Of a stretch of 64,000 nt of DNA, positions 22,430 through 33,687 are shown piece by piece. The notes under the pieces were generated by a model that made no database searches, was not told the DNA's origin, and worked only from the letters and a program-made list of their open reading frames with translations. The number at the start of each line of letters is the position of its first letter. Positions within the stretch are counted from its first letter, which is position 1. This stretch comes from Steromphala cineraria. Its lineage: Eukaryota; Mollusca; Gastropoda; Trochida; Trochidae. Location of the stretch: assembly GCA_916613615.1 (NCBI GenBank), contig OU744723.1:27178710-27242709 (forward strand). The letters run 5' to 3'. The position numbers and the translations under genes are program-made.

Positions 22430-23440
22430 CTACATAGACTTATGAAATATTTTTGTAAAATGAATTTATGCAAATACTCAAAACTTTTTGCATTGCAATA
22501 TTAAATGACTACCTTTTGAAAAAAATAATAATTCAAGCATGAAAAATTATATCAATTGAAACACATTTACAAAAATACTCTCTGCATCAACATAATAATA
22601 AGAGTCGCTATGTGATTTCCGTGACAAATTGTTTGGCACATGTGATCATAATAAGTTCAGAATTGTCACATAGAAATAATGAGCAATTGGCAATAATTGT
22701 TTCAAGACAAAATCTAGAGCCAGCCTTCTACGTAAATAACATAAATAGATATCATACGTCAAAATAATATGTTTACTAGTTAAAAGCAGGTCTATTTCCA
22801 AACAGCCCTCCTGTTTGATTTAAATGAATTATCAATATTATCTTTGACTGATTGACGCGTGTCACTGTTTGACTATCCATCATAAATGCTACTAGGAGAT
22901 ATTGAGAGTTCAACCAGGCTTGCCGAGGATAGTTTTCTTTAATGAGTGCTGATATATTTGACATCAAAGACACGAGAGTGAGATTCCATATATCATCCAA
23001 AATCAATTTCAATAAGTTTTCATGAAAATGTACATCTTGCAACATTACACTTCACTTAAGCGACCTTCGCTTGAGAAACTTTAGTTTTACAACACATGAA
23101 ACGGACAGTAGCACGTTTTTAGGGGGAATATAAGGTGATGTCAATAAAATGAAAATTTATGGTTCCAATTGAAGGACAATGTATTTATACAAAACGGAGC
23201 ACTTGTAATTCATGCCATGTGATTCCTTTTTCTTACATAAAATGAATTAAAGGTGTTAAAAAAATGGCCGCCAATGGATTTTATGTGAATCTTCATACTT
23301 TGTCCTCTGACTAAATTATCAAAAATCTAGCTACTGCCCCTTTACACTCATGTTAGAACTATCAAGGAGCTAGAATTTGAATTTCTGCAGGCGATATCTC
23401 CTGATTTGGATGATAAATTATGGTCACCGCCACTGAGTGT
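22430..23440. repeat. Duplicated segment, paralogous to 50030-51240
   Basis: About 1 kb is collinear with 50030-51240, with small indels. Both copies hold a minus-strand frame (22776-23045 here, 50352-50612 there) with nearly identical ends (GNRPAFN). The few differences inside the frames mostly change amino acids, so there is no sign of coding constraint and I treat the frame as part of a repeat. The end of this copy (about 23393-23440) is the empty site for the foldback element at 51226-51835. Confidence 0.75.
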
Positions 23441-23539
23441 ATTTAGCGGTATGCCGGACTCTGCTGTGGCGCTTACCTCCCTTGGACTGGTTCCCTTGGC
23501 GCGTCTCTCTTGCTTGTGTGCTCGTTGGTCACGGTCATG

Positions 23540-23760
23540 TTATTGCCCCAAAGGGCACCAAGTATTATGATTTGATTTTTCTAAAACTTTTTCTGAATTC
23601 TCTCTATATTACTCTTGATATTTTCAAAGGGAAGCCGCGCCAATCACATGTGTTGTATCCAAATCAAAAGACCAATGAACAGAGCTGTAGCAAAAAATGC
23701 CTTACGTCACCATGTGGGTAATACAAAATATTTGGCACATTAAACTGTGAAATATGATTT
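23540..23760. repeat. Degenerate repeat related to 28300-28540
   Basis: Scattered matches such as CCAATG[AG]ACAGAGCTGT and CACCATGTGGGT align this stretch with 28300-28540. Too diverged to classify. Confidence 0.4.
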
Positions 23761-24899
23761 CGCTTTAAATGTTATATTTAAAGAGAAACAATGTTTTCTA
23801 TTAAAGATGCTGATAAATATTAACAGACTCAATCAAAAACATCTTCATTTGAAGAAGAGTCTGCATTTGTTCCAGAAAAAGCATTCATTATTTCGCATTC
23901 AATAATCGTAGAATCCACTTTTTTATAACCCATGCGATTTAATTTCACGCTGGGCTCGCCTGGCGAATTAAAAGTAATGTTTGTGTAAGTACGATGGTGA
24001 CATCGAAATAAGACTTATGTTTACTAATAGGTAGATCACTTACGACCACGAGACAAGTCATACTTAACGATGTCACTAAATGTTTACGTTGAAAACATAC
24101 ATGTATTTATTATCAGAGTACTAAAATTGACTCGTGCTATATTTAGAATATGACCTACATTGCTGGTTCCAAACATTAGCTCAGCGGACCTGGGTTGAAA
24201 TCCCGTCATATCATCGGAAAGTATTTTCTTTATTATCTGTTATACTACTGTTAATAATTAACCAGCAGGACAAGGAGATTGTCAACGCTACATGGCAACA
24301 CAGTGCTATTACTTCAAGTAACTACATCACAATGCCACAACATCATAAACATAGTGACCTCACTATGCAATGACATCACTGTCTTGAAAATCTAGTGTTG
24401 TTGTGTTCAGAGATTTGCATTTTTTCTCTGAGATGTCAAAAAGAGTGAATTTGGATGATAAATAGATTGTCACCCTCGTGTATTTTGATATGAAATATAC
24501 CAACAATCGTTGATGAATGTAAAAAATATTCATAACTTTCAGCAATTCGTGTTGATAGAAATTAATTTCGTGAAGTTAACTTTGAGTAATACTTGTGTTA
24601 ATATTAGTGCTGTTATCCAGTGTTGTATATTTCACTTATCCCCTGAATTGTTCGACAAATCACAATGTGAGATTCAAAGTCGTAAAAGGCATTAAAAAAA
24701 GGCATTTATAAGTCTCCTCTCCGCTTCGAAAATGAAAGTGAGATAAACATCAACTTGACATCTAAAATACGCAAATTTCTTGCAGTTTGTGAACCAAAAC
24801 TCATTAGGAATGTATTCAAAATTCTATTCCTGATTACCACAGTTAAAGGTGACCACCTAAACCTCAACGATTAGGAGAAGGGAGCAATGAAAGCAGACA
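23761..24899. other. Intergenic, no supported gene
   Basis: AT-rich sequence with a tRNA-like remnant at 24175. Around 24440-24500 there is weak similarity to the GGATGATAAAT repeat seen at 23400. No coding region is supported. Confidence 0.4.
24175..24205 (+). repeat. tRNA-like remnant (possible SINE head)
   Basis: TTAGCTCAGCGG resembles a tRNA A box and GGGTTGAAATCCCG a T-arm/B box. They are only a few bases apart, so this cannot be a working tRNA gene; it may be a deleted SINE head or tRNA pseudogene. Confidence 0.3.
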
Positions 24900-26488
24900 C
24901 CTACCTCTGTTGACCTGTCCCGTCCACCATTTTGAAAAGTCCCATCAAACAAACATTAACAGTGACGTGGTATATGATGAGCTTGACGCTATTATAGATA
25001 TACCAGAAATAAAAAGAACTATTGCATTATTAAAGTGTGAAAAATCGCATGGACCCGATTTTATCTTAAATGAATATTTTATTGAATTCGAAGATTACCT
25101 CCTCCCAGTGTTATATAAGGTTTTCAATAATGTTTTCTCGACAGGTTTTTTCCTGCTTCTTGGTCATCTGCTATAATTGTGCCTGTATTTAAAAAGGGTG
25201 ATATGAGAGATCCTAATAATTACCGTAGTATTAGCCTTGTAAGTTGTTTTGGGAAATTGTTTACTTCGATTTTAAACCGACGTCTTTTGACCTGGTCATC
25301 CGAAAATAATGTTATAACTAACGCACAATTTGGCTTCCAACCAGATCTGAATACTGTTGACGCAATATTTTCACTTGATACTTTTATCAATAACACTTTG
25401 AGTAATAAAAGACGCCTTTATTGCGCATTCATAGACTTTAAAAGAGCCTTTGATTCTGTGGATAGACATAAGTTATGGTATAAGCTATCGCAGATCGGGA
25501 TACGTGGCAAGTTGTTAACAGTCATTCGCTCCTTTTATTTATTTTATTGTGTGTCATTGGATGGTGTTAATAGTGGTTATTTTAATAATACTCTTGGTTT
25601 ATTACAAGGTGAAGTGTTGTCGCCTATTTTATTTTCTCTATACATAAATGATTTGGAAATGTCTTTCATCCAGGATAATTGCCTACCATATGAACATATG
25701 CAGCTCAGTCTATTTTGATTAATGTATGCAGATGATCTAGTTATATTTTTAGAGACTATTGAAGGGCTACAGAGTATGTTAGATTATTTATCAGCTTATT
25801 CTTTGAAATGGGGTTTGGAAGTTAACACCTTGAAAACTAAAATAGTTATTTTTCGAAATGGAGGAAAGGTTAAAACATCAGAGTGTTGGTGTTATAATGG
25901 AAGTAATATTGATGTTGTTGATAATTTTGTGTACTTGGGTGTTGTTTTTAATTACAATAACAAGTTTACTATTGCTGAAAAGAAATCAGGGAAGGAAAGC
26001 TACGTTTTCTTTGTCAAATAATATGAAATCTCTTTATCTTAATCCTGAAACCATGTTATCTGTATTTGATACCTATATTGGCAGTATTTTATGTTATGCA
26101 TCAGAGGTTTGGGGTTCACACAAGGGTGATAATATTGAAAAATTACATTTAGATTTCTGTAAAAGGTTACTTGGGGTAAAAAAATCAATATGTAGCGCTA
26201 TGATTTATGCCGAACTTGGGCGTTTTCCTTTAAAATGTAAAAGAATGTTTAATTTGGTAAAATATTGGTTTAAATTACTGGGAACAAATAACCTTATCCT
26301 AAGGGGATTTTATGACTATCTTTATAATGCAGCTGAATTTCACTCAGTAAAAAATTGGGCTCATCAGATCAAAACTATTTTGTCATCCATTGGTTTTGCA
26401 GAAATATGGTATAAACAAGAGTTGCACCCACATTTACTGCCTGTAATTAAGCAAAGAATTATTGATCAATCTTTCCAATGTATATTAA
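24900..26488 (+). pseudogene. LINE reverse transcriptase fragment, 5' part
   Basis: A decayed, 5'-truncated reverse transcriptase reading on the plus strand. Segments: IPEIKRTIALLKCEKSHGPD (24994 on), then after a frameshift near 25176 FKKGDMRDPNNYRSISLVS, FIDFKRAFDSVDRHKLW (catalytic Asp), LLQGEVLSPILFSLYIND, a TGA at 25716-25718, MYADDLVIF (catalytic Asp pair), another frameshift near 25990, and a C-terminal region through 26488. The family is a different LINE from the one at 5471-9510. It is cut at 26489 by a DNA transposon and resumes at 30279. Confidence 0.85.
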
Positions 26489-27887
26489 CCCAGCTAACAC
26501 AGGACGTAGATACGACGTTGTAGGAAGGTCGTGTTTTGGTAACGTAGTTTTTGGACGTAGCTGGTACGTACTTCGGACGTCAAACATAACGTAATTTCTC
26601 AACGTTGTTCCGACGTTGTGTTCTACGTACTTATTACGTAACTACTATGTAGTATTGCGACGTCTAGTCTGACGTCCTCACAACGTCCTGATTACGAAGT
26701 TTTTACAGCACATAAATCAAGGAAAGTTATTGAGAAATATGAAAAATAAATCCACATTAACCCTTGAAATACTAAAACGAGAGAGGACTTACAGTTATAT
26801 TTGCCCAACGGTCTAGTGAAACCCTTTATTTTGGTTACGTTATTTTGGTACGTATTTGAAACGTACTAAGTACGTGAAATATAACGTCATTCCCCAACGT
26901 TGTTACAACGATAGATTGTACATACTTTTTACGTAACTTTAACGTTGTTATGTCACATAAAGTCTAACGTCCTCACAACGTCCTGATAACGTTTACAGAA
27001 GGAAAACTATGCCAAAGTTTATGTAATCACAAAAGAAAGATGAATATATAACATTTTGTGAGTAGTGTATAATACTATTACTAGTATAAGCTACATAACA
27101 AATCAGTTTTACATCGGGCCATTTTCATGCTTTTCGGTGCTTTTCTTATTTTCTAGTGGGCCATTTCCTTTACATCAATAGTAAATTTCTGAATTTTAAT
27201 GGGACATTTTTTTATCCATTGTGCAACACGGCCCACAATGCCCCTGCTTGACTGATTTTGTCTTAACAAACAATCGAGATTGTTTAATTTTGGTTATTTC
27301 CATTTTACAGTTGGCTGACTGACAGTTTGTCTGAGAAATGAAAGATCAAGGGACGGCGCATAATAACTGAACAGGGATGGAAAAATCGAGGTTTTTATCA
27401 GGTAATACCATACAAACTTATCATCCAGATCTTAATTTTTGGGTTAAAATGGTTCACAGTGATTAATCTACAAAATATTGAGTCAAAGGGACTTGTTGTA
27501 AAAGTTCTTTAAAAAAATACCACGATCAAAATATTCATTTCGCCAAACACAGCTTAATCTTTATATGACCTGTCAGAAATTCTCGAATATTTGATGCAGG
27601 ACTCGGTGGTAAACTATAAATGGTTATTTATATTTTCTATTAATTAGTTAAGCACTAATTCTGAGTATTTGATTTTGATGCAGGACTTGAGTCGCTCACG
27701 GGTATATTGATATAAGCAGTGTAACAGTTTTAGATGATTCTACAAATAATTACCTATTATCTACTTTATGAATTTTAAAGCAATTGAAACGAAGACCATT
27801 TTAAGTGTTATCAATTTTATATGCATAAGTGGTATTGTTATGGTAATGATAATCTGTCTTTAATAACTGGCATTTTTAATTTATTTT

Positions 27888-28017
27888 CACAGGAGGAAGC
27901 TTTATTACCAAATGGCGCCAAAGGTCGGTCTTGATGACATTCATATCGAACGTTTGACAGATGAAGTGTATTGAAGACACTGACACTCACTCACCTTTCT
28001 TATAGCAATGTTAAATA
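27888..28017 (+). other. Possible 3' terminal exon, weak
   Basis: A good acceptor (TTATTTTCACAG) near 27892 is followed by a short open stretch to a TGA near 27975 and an AATAAA at 28011-28016. It might be the last exon of a small transcript carried by the transposon. No protein family is recognisable. Confidence 0.2.
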
Positions 28018-28299
28018 AACAACATTGAACAAACATCTTATTTGTTATCTATTATCTGTTTATTCTGATTAATTGTTTCAGTTCAATGATCTCCCGTGGA
28101 CTTGTATTCAATACAATTTATGCCAGGCAGGTTTTAACAAATTATACACCTTTTTGGTATAATTGCCCATATTAATGATTGTTTAATTTGTTTGTTTTTG
28201 ATATTATTGTAAGAACATTTCAATTAGATTGTTGGTATTTAAATATACATCTTGTTTTTTTCCCTTTCACGTCGAACAAAGTGCCTGGTATTATTGCTT

Positions 28300-28560
28300 T
28301 GGGGTCCAGAGACCCCAAAGTTATGTAACATTTGATATTGAAAACTAATGGCAGAAGGTTCTCTCTATAATACTCTTGGAAACTTCAAAGAGAAGTTTCA
28401 GCCAATGATAATTGTTTTAAGCATCTTCTGGTATTTCGACGACCAATGGACAGAGCTGTTGCAAATTTATACCCACGTGACCATGTGGGTGGTACGAAAT
28501 AATTGGCAAGCTTTAATTTGGAAACTGATTATTATAATAATGTTATGATGTAAAATATAT
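28300..28560. repeat. Degenerate repeat related to 23540-23760
   Basis: See the counterpart at 23540. It begins with a short palindrome GGGGTC...GACCCC near 28302. Confidence 0.4.
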
Positions 28561-28849
28561 CGTAAATTTTCAAAAATATATGGATGAGCGTTTACACCCT
28601 TAAAAAATATAAATTTTGCATGTGCATGTGAGCTGTTTTGTAGTTATTCGGTGTATATTTTTGCATTCCACATTCGGAAACGACATTCCATTTTTGTATC
28701 AACTAGGAATTTGGTTCCTTCAATTTTACGCTAACGCTAAATGTCCCTCCTTGTCAATGACTGATCGTTCATTCAAAGCAATTTCAAAACATAACGTTAT
28801 GGATTATTTGTTTACGATTAAAGGTGTCTTTCGAAGCTAGTATCGACAG

Positions 28850-28905
28850 GGTCTAAAGTGTGATAAATTATCATCCAAAACTGTGTTTAACAGGAGATAT
28901 CGCTT
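28850..28905 (-). repeat. Inverted copy of the 23393-23430 repeat
   Basis: GATAAATTATCATCCAAA... followed by AGGAGATATCGC is the reverse complement of the block at 23393-23430 (GCGATATCTCCTGATTTGGA on the opposite strand), placed directly before the LINE fragment at 28889. Confidence 0.5.
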
Positions 28906-29215
28906 TGATAGTTGTAATTTTTCAGAAGAAAGAAACATTGTACTTGAATCACTCCCACCATGTGAGGTGTTAGATATTTCTAAAGATGATGTGGTAACGT
29001 CTTTTGCTAAGATACATTCACATAAAGCGTGTGGACCTGATAATTTGCTAGGTGTGGTTCTAAAAGAGTGCAGAGTGCAACTGGCTGATATTTTCCAAAC
29101 GTTTTTTCAATTATCATTAAATTTCCATCATGTTCCCACTCTTTGGAAAACATCAAAATTATCCCATTGCCAAAAAGGAAAAACAAGCCTCGGATATGAG
29201 TTATTTTTATCAACT
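28889..29215 (+). pseudogene. Fragment of a CR1/Rex1-like LINE
   Basis: This frame is clearly homologous to the middle of the LINE at 7422-9507. It shares the RFDS.NF..ER segment, VLESLPP/VMESLPL, HKACGPDNLLGVVLKECR versus HKSCGPDNLFGIVLKECR, and VPTLWKTSK. It covers only the endonuclease-RT junction, stops shortly after SHCQKGK, and is a truncated relic inside the TIR element. Confidence 0.85.
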
Positions 29216-29930
29216 TGTGTTGATATATTTGATATCAGAATACACATGGGTGAGATTCTCTATATATTCTTAATGTCATCCTATAATATAATGAAAATTA
29301 TGAACTTGTAGCTGAGATCTTTTCTAAATGTTTTAGCAACTTTCGGCTGTAATACGATCAACACTCAATTAAGGAAAATTATTCTTGCAACATGTAATTA
29401 ACCTGAAAGTCATTGGGAAATTCGTCCGGTTTAAACTAAATTTGCGGGTATTGGAAAACAATGTATCCCGAAAAGTTTACTAGCGCAACAATTTCTCTAT
29501 AAATTAATCACTGACTCTTGTATTAAACTCACCGTCAGCTATCTTTTAAACTTAAAGCAACATAGATTTGAATTACAGTATTAATGTTTAGAAATTTTAT
29601 ATCATAAGAATTTATATCATAATTGAGATAGGAGACGTATCTATCATTGGGTGGAATTTAAGCGGAACGAACGAGATGTTGTACTATCAAAACAAAGAGC
29701 AAAAATATGCGTCTCCGATTTGAACAATATATTCAAGTAAAAGATCCCGTCCCCGTCCTCCCTAAACCTAAATCTCCTGGTGATACATAACCGGGTGCCC
29801 CAAAGCTTGCCTTTTTAAAGGCTTTTCTTGTTTCTTTTGAATACTGCTTATACGAAACGAATTTGGAAATGTACTTATGTACCATATTAACGCAGAAAAT
29901 CAAGTTGTAGCAACGTGTTTGGGTGTTTAC
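29216..29930. other. Interior of the TIR element, no gene seen
   Basis: AT-rich sequence without coding signal. The ACGT-rich right end begins near 29950. Confidence 0.4.
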
Positions 29931-30278
29931 AAAATGACATGGTGACAACATTTTAAATCTACGTAAGGAAAACGTAAAATATGACGTCTTTGTGACGTCT
30001 CCAGAATGTCGCATTTAGGTAGAAAAACCACGTTGTAGCAACCTGTTTGGAGTCTACAAAATTACGTTGTGGCAACGTCAGAAATCTACGTAATAAAAAC
30101 GTAAAACATGACGTTGTTTCAACGTCCACACAACGTCGTATTCAGGTAGAAAAACCCCGTTGTAGCAATCTGTTTGGGAATCTACACAATTACGTTGTCA
30201 CAACGTCAGAAAGTACGTAATGACAACGAAAAGTGGACGTTGTGACAACGTTATTACAACGTAGATTTGTTAGCTGGG

Positions 30279-30690
30279 AAGTCAGATATCAACCTCAAGG
30301 AAATGTATATTTTATCAGCATATTATTGAATGTTGTACTCTGCAGTATTACTTAACAAAAGCTATCCCAATACTGTATAGAAAATATTTATCTATATTTC
30401 GCCTATCAGCTCATAATTTATCAATTGAATGTGGAAGATATAATAATATAAATGTAAATGAAAGAACATGTATTAATTGTAAATCTGATATAGAAGATGA
30501 GTACCATTTCGTTTTAATTTGTCCTTTGTATGTAAATATTAGACAACTTTATATTAAGCCATATTACTGAAAAAATCCATCTGTCTTTAAACTCATACAA
30601 TTATTTAGTCAACGCTATGTTAAACAGCTATGCAATCTTGGTAAATTTGTGTTTAATGCCTAAATAATTCTGTACATTCCCCATATATTG
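30279..30690 (+). pseudogene. LINE reverse transcriptase, C-terminal end
   Basis: Continuation of the LINE at 24900-26488. The frame reads LQYYLTKAIPILYRKYLS, then LSIECGRYNNI, ERTCINCKSDIEDEYHF and VLICPLY. This Cys-rich EDEYHF motif is typical at the C-terminus of this LINE type. A TGA follows KPYY and the remainder decays. It proves that the TIR element inserted into a pre-existing LINE. Confidence 0.85.
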
Positions 30691-30814
30691 TCCTGACTAA
30701 ATGAACTGTATCGCCCGTCCACCTGTATCATGTACCCACTAACGTTTTTGTAACCACCGATAAGTTGTGTAACTTAAGGTTAAGAAAGAATTGAATTGAA
30801 TTATTTTGGAACCT

Positions 30815-30910
30815 TCCAACGTTATGTAAGCCAATTAAACACTAAGATCACAGTACCGATCAGTCGAAATAAAACTAGAAATTCGACGAATAGGTATGCG
30901 ACCATCCTGA
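30815..30910 (-). repeat. Host repeat, empty site for the Harbinger insertion
   Basis: Its reverse complement joins the left flank (GGTCGCATACCTATTCGTCG) and right flank (CGGTACTGTGAT, GGCTTACATAACGTTG) of the transposon at 811-3794 without the element. Confidence 0.65.
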
Positions 30911-31016
30911 CATGTTGACGTGGTCCTTATTCTGATAGAACTCTCCCCATGGACGTTTCTAGTTGTAGACCTATTTACTTATAAAGCATTTACTCTACAT
31001 GAAAGACAAAGCAGGT
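30905..31016 (-). repeat. Duplicated 3' flank, paralogous to 55155-55270
   Basis: It matches 55155-55270 (CTGATAGAACTCTCCC, GACCTATTTACTTATAAAGC). At locus 2 this sequence lies about 2 kb downstream of the C-terminal cap. Here it directly touches the ankyrin array, so the cap and its downstream sequence are missing at locus 1. Confidence 0.75.
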
Positions 31017-33687
31017 TACCTTCATTTATATTCTGGATATTTACAGTAGCACCTTCTTTCAGTAACACATCAACACACTCCATAGATACTCTCCAAGCTG
31101 CCGTATGAAGTGGTATATTGCCTTCTTTATTCTGGATATTCACAGTAGCTCCTGCTTTCAGTAACACATCTCAGATCCGCTCCATGCTGTATTATGAAGT
31201 GGTGTATTACCTTCTTTATTCTGGATATTCACTGTAGCACCTGCTTTCAGTAACACATCAACACTTTCCTTAGATACCCTCAATGCTGCATTATGAAGTG
31301 GTGTATTACCTTCTTTATTCTGGATATTCACTGTAGCTCCTGCTTTCAGTAACACATCAACACTTTCCTTAGATGCCCTCAATGCTGCTACATGAAGTGG
31401 TGTATTACTTTTTTTATTCTGGCTATTCACTGTAGCATCTGCTTTCAGTAAAACATCAACACACTCCTCAGATCCGCTCCATGCTGCATTATGAAGTGGT
31501 GTATTACATTCTTTATTCTGGATATTCACAGTAGCACCTGCTTTCAGTAACACATCAACACACTATTCAGATTGGCTCCCTGCTGCTTTATGAAGTGGTG
31601 TATCACCTTCTTTATTCTGTATATTTACAGTAGCTCCTGCTTTCAGTAACACATCAACACACTTCTTAGATCCACACAATGCTGCTCTATGAAGTGGTGT
31701 ATTACCTTCTTTATTCTGGATATTCACAGTAGCACCTGCTTTCAGTAACACATCAACACTTTCCTTAGATACCCTCAATGCTGCTATATGAAGTGGTGTA
31801 TTACTTTCTTTATTCTGGATATTCACAGTAGCATCTGCTTTCAGTAAAACATCAACACACTCCTTAGATACCCTCAATGCTGCTATATGAAGTGGTGTAT
31901 TACTTTCTTTATTCTGGATATTCACAGTAGCATCTGCTTTCAGTAAAACATCAACATACTCCTTAGATCCCCTCATGCTGCTTTATGAAGTGGTGTATTA
32001 CCTTCTTTATTCTGGATATTCACTGTAGCTCCTGCTTTCAGTAACACAGCAACACACTCCTCAGATCCGCTCCATGCTGCATTATGAAGTGGTGTATTAC
32101 TTTCTTTATTCTGGATTTTCACTGTAGCTCCTGCTTTCAGTAAAACATCAACACTTTCCTCAGATCCCCTCATGCTGCTTTATGAAGTGGTGTATTGCCT
32201 TCTTTATTCTGGCTATTCACTGTAGCACCTGCTTTCAGTAACACAGCAACACACTCCTTAGTTCCACCCCGCCCTTTGCTGCTTTATGAAGTGGTGTATT
32301 ACCTTCTTTATTCTGGATATTCACAGTAGCATCTGCTTTCAGTAAAACATCAACACACTCCTCAGATCCGCTCCATGCTGCATTATGAAGTTGTGTATTA
32401 CCTTCTTTATTCTGGATATTCACAGTAGCATCTGCGTTCAGAAAAACATCAACACACTCCTTAGATCTGCTCCATGCTGCTCTATGAAGTGGTGTATTAC
32501 CTTTTTTATTCCGGATATTCATAGTAGCACCTGCTTTCAGTAACACATCAACACACTCCTCAGATCCGCTCCATGCTGCATTATGAAGTGGTGTATTACC
32601 TTCTTTATTCTGGATATTCACTGTAGCACCTGCTTTCAGTAACACATCAACACACTCCTGAGATCCGCTCCGTGCTGCATCATGAAGTGGTGTATTGCCT
32701 TGTTTATTCTGGATATTTACTGTAGCTCCTGCTTTCAGTAAGACATCAACACACTCCTCAGATCCGCTCCAGCTCTTTGCTGCTTTATGAAGTGGTGTAT
32801 TGCCTTCTTTATTCTGGATATTCACAGTAGCACCTGCTTTCAGTAAGACATCAACACACTCCTTATATCCACTCCAGCTCTTTGCTGCTTTATGAAACGG
32901 TGTATTACCTTTTTTATTCTCGATATTCACTGTAACACCTGCTATCAGTAACACATCAACACACTCCTTAGATCCTCTCAAGTTCTTTGCTGCATTATGA
33001 AGTGGTGTATTGCCTTCTTTATTCTGGATATTCACAGTAGCACCTGCTTTCAGTAACACATCAACACACTCCTTATATCCACTCCAGCTCTTTGCTGCTT
33101 TATGAAGTGGTGTATTGCCTTCTTTATTCTGGATATTCACAGTAGCACCTGCTTTCAGTAACACATCAAAACACTCCTTATATCCACTCCAGCTCTTTGC
33201 TGCTTTATGAAGTGGTGTATTACCTTTTTTATTCTCGATATTCACAGTAGCATCTGCGTTCAGAAAAACATCAACACACTCCTTAGATCTGCTCCATGCT
33301 GCTCTATGAAGTGGTGTATTACCTTCTTTATTCTGGATATTCACTGTAGCTCCTGCTTTCAGTAACACAGCAACACACTCCTCAGATCCGCTCCATGCTG
33401 CATTATGAAGTGGTGTATTACCCTCTTTATTATGGATATTCACTGTAGCACCTGCTCTCAGTAACACATCAACACACTCCTCAGATCCGCTCCATGCTGC
33501 ATTATGAAGTGGTGTATTACCTTCTTTATTCTGGATATTCACTGTAGCTCCTGCTTTCAGTAACACATCAACACTTTCCTTAGATCCCCTCATGCTGCTT
33601 TATGAAGTGGTGTATTACCTTCTTTATTCTGGATATTCACTGTAGCTCCTGCTTTCAGTAACACATCAACACTTTCCTTAGATCCCC
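31017..33687 (-). pseudogene. Distal ankyrin array of locus 1, frame-broken
   Basis: The array continues without a break in the DNA, but the reading frame is disrupted. Near-identical 1-nt deletions occur at the CCCCTCATGCTGC junctions near 33690, 33592, 32172 and 31975, each turning AA-(L/W) into a stop and an apparent new Met-Arg-Gly start. A single-base loss lies near 32272 (GGCGGGGTGG versus GGCGGGGGTGG elsewhere). A TAG replaces a Glu codon near 31564, and a 10-nt deletion lies near 31172. Between the breaks the units still encode clean ankyrin repeats in successive frames. Either the protein ends at the first TGA (near 33688) or this half is a decaying extension. The C-terminal cap seen at locus 2 is absent. 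Confidence 0.8.

Larger units (their letters stand above)
26489..30278. mobile_element. 3.8-kb TIR element with ACGT-rich ends inside a LINE
   Basis: The ends are CCCAGCTAACA at 26489 and its complement TGTTAGCTGGG ending at 30278. About 500 bp at the left and 350 bp at the right are packed with ACGT-centred motifs (ACGTTGT, ACAACGT, TACGTA). The element splits the reverse transcriptase C-terminus of the flanking LINE. No transposase was recognised, so it is non-autonomous or decayed. The target duplication is not clear (left flank TATTAA, right flank AAGTC). The interior holds other repeats, including a LINE fragment at 28889-29215. Confidence 0.75.

Noticed and set aside
22776..23045. Small conserved protein gene (also 50352-50612)
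   Set aside because: It lies inside a duplicated repeat, and differences between the copies are mostly amino-acid changing.
24175..24205. Functional tRNA gene
   Set aside because: A-box- and T-arm-like motifs are present but the anticodon region is missing and no cloverleaf can form.
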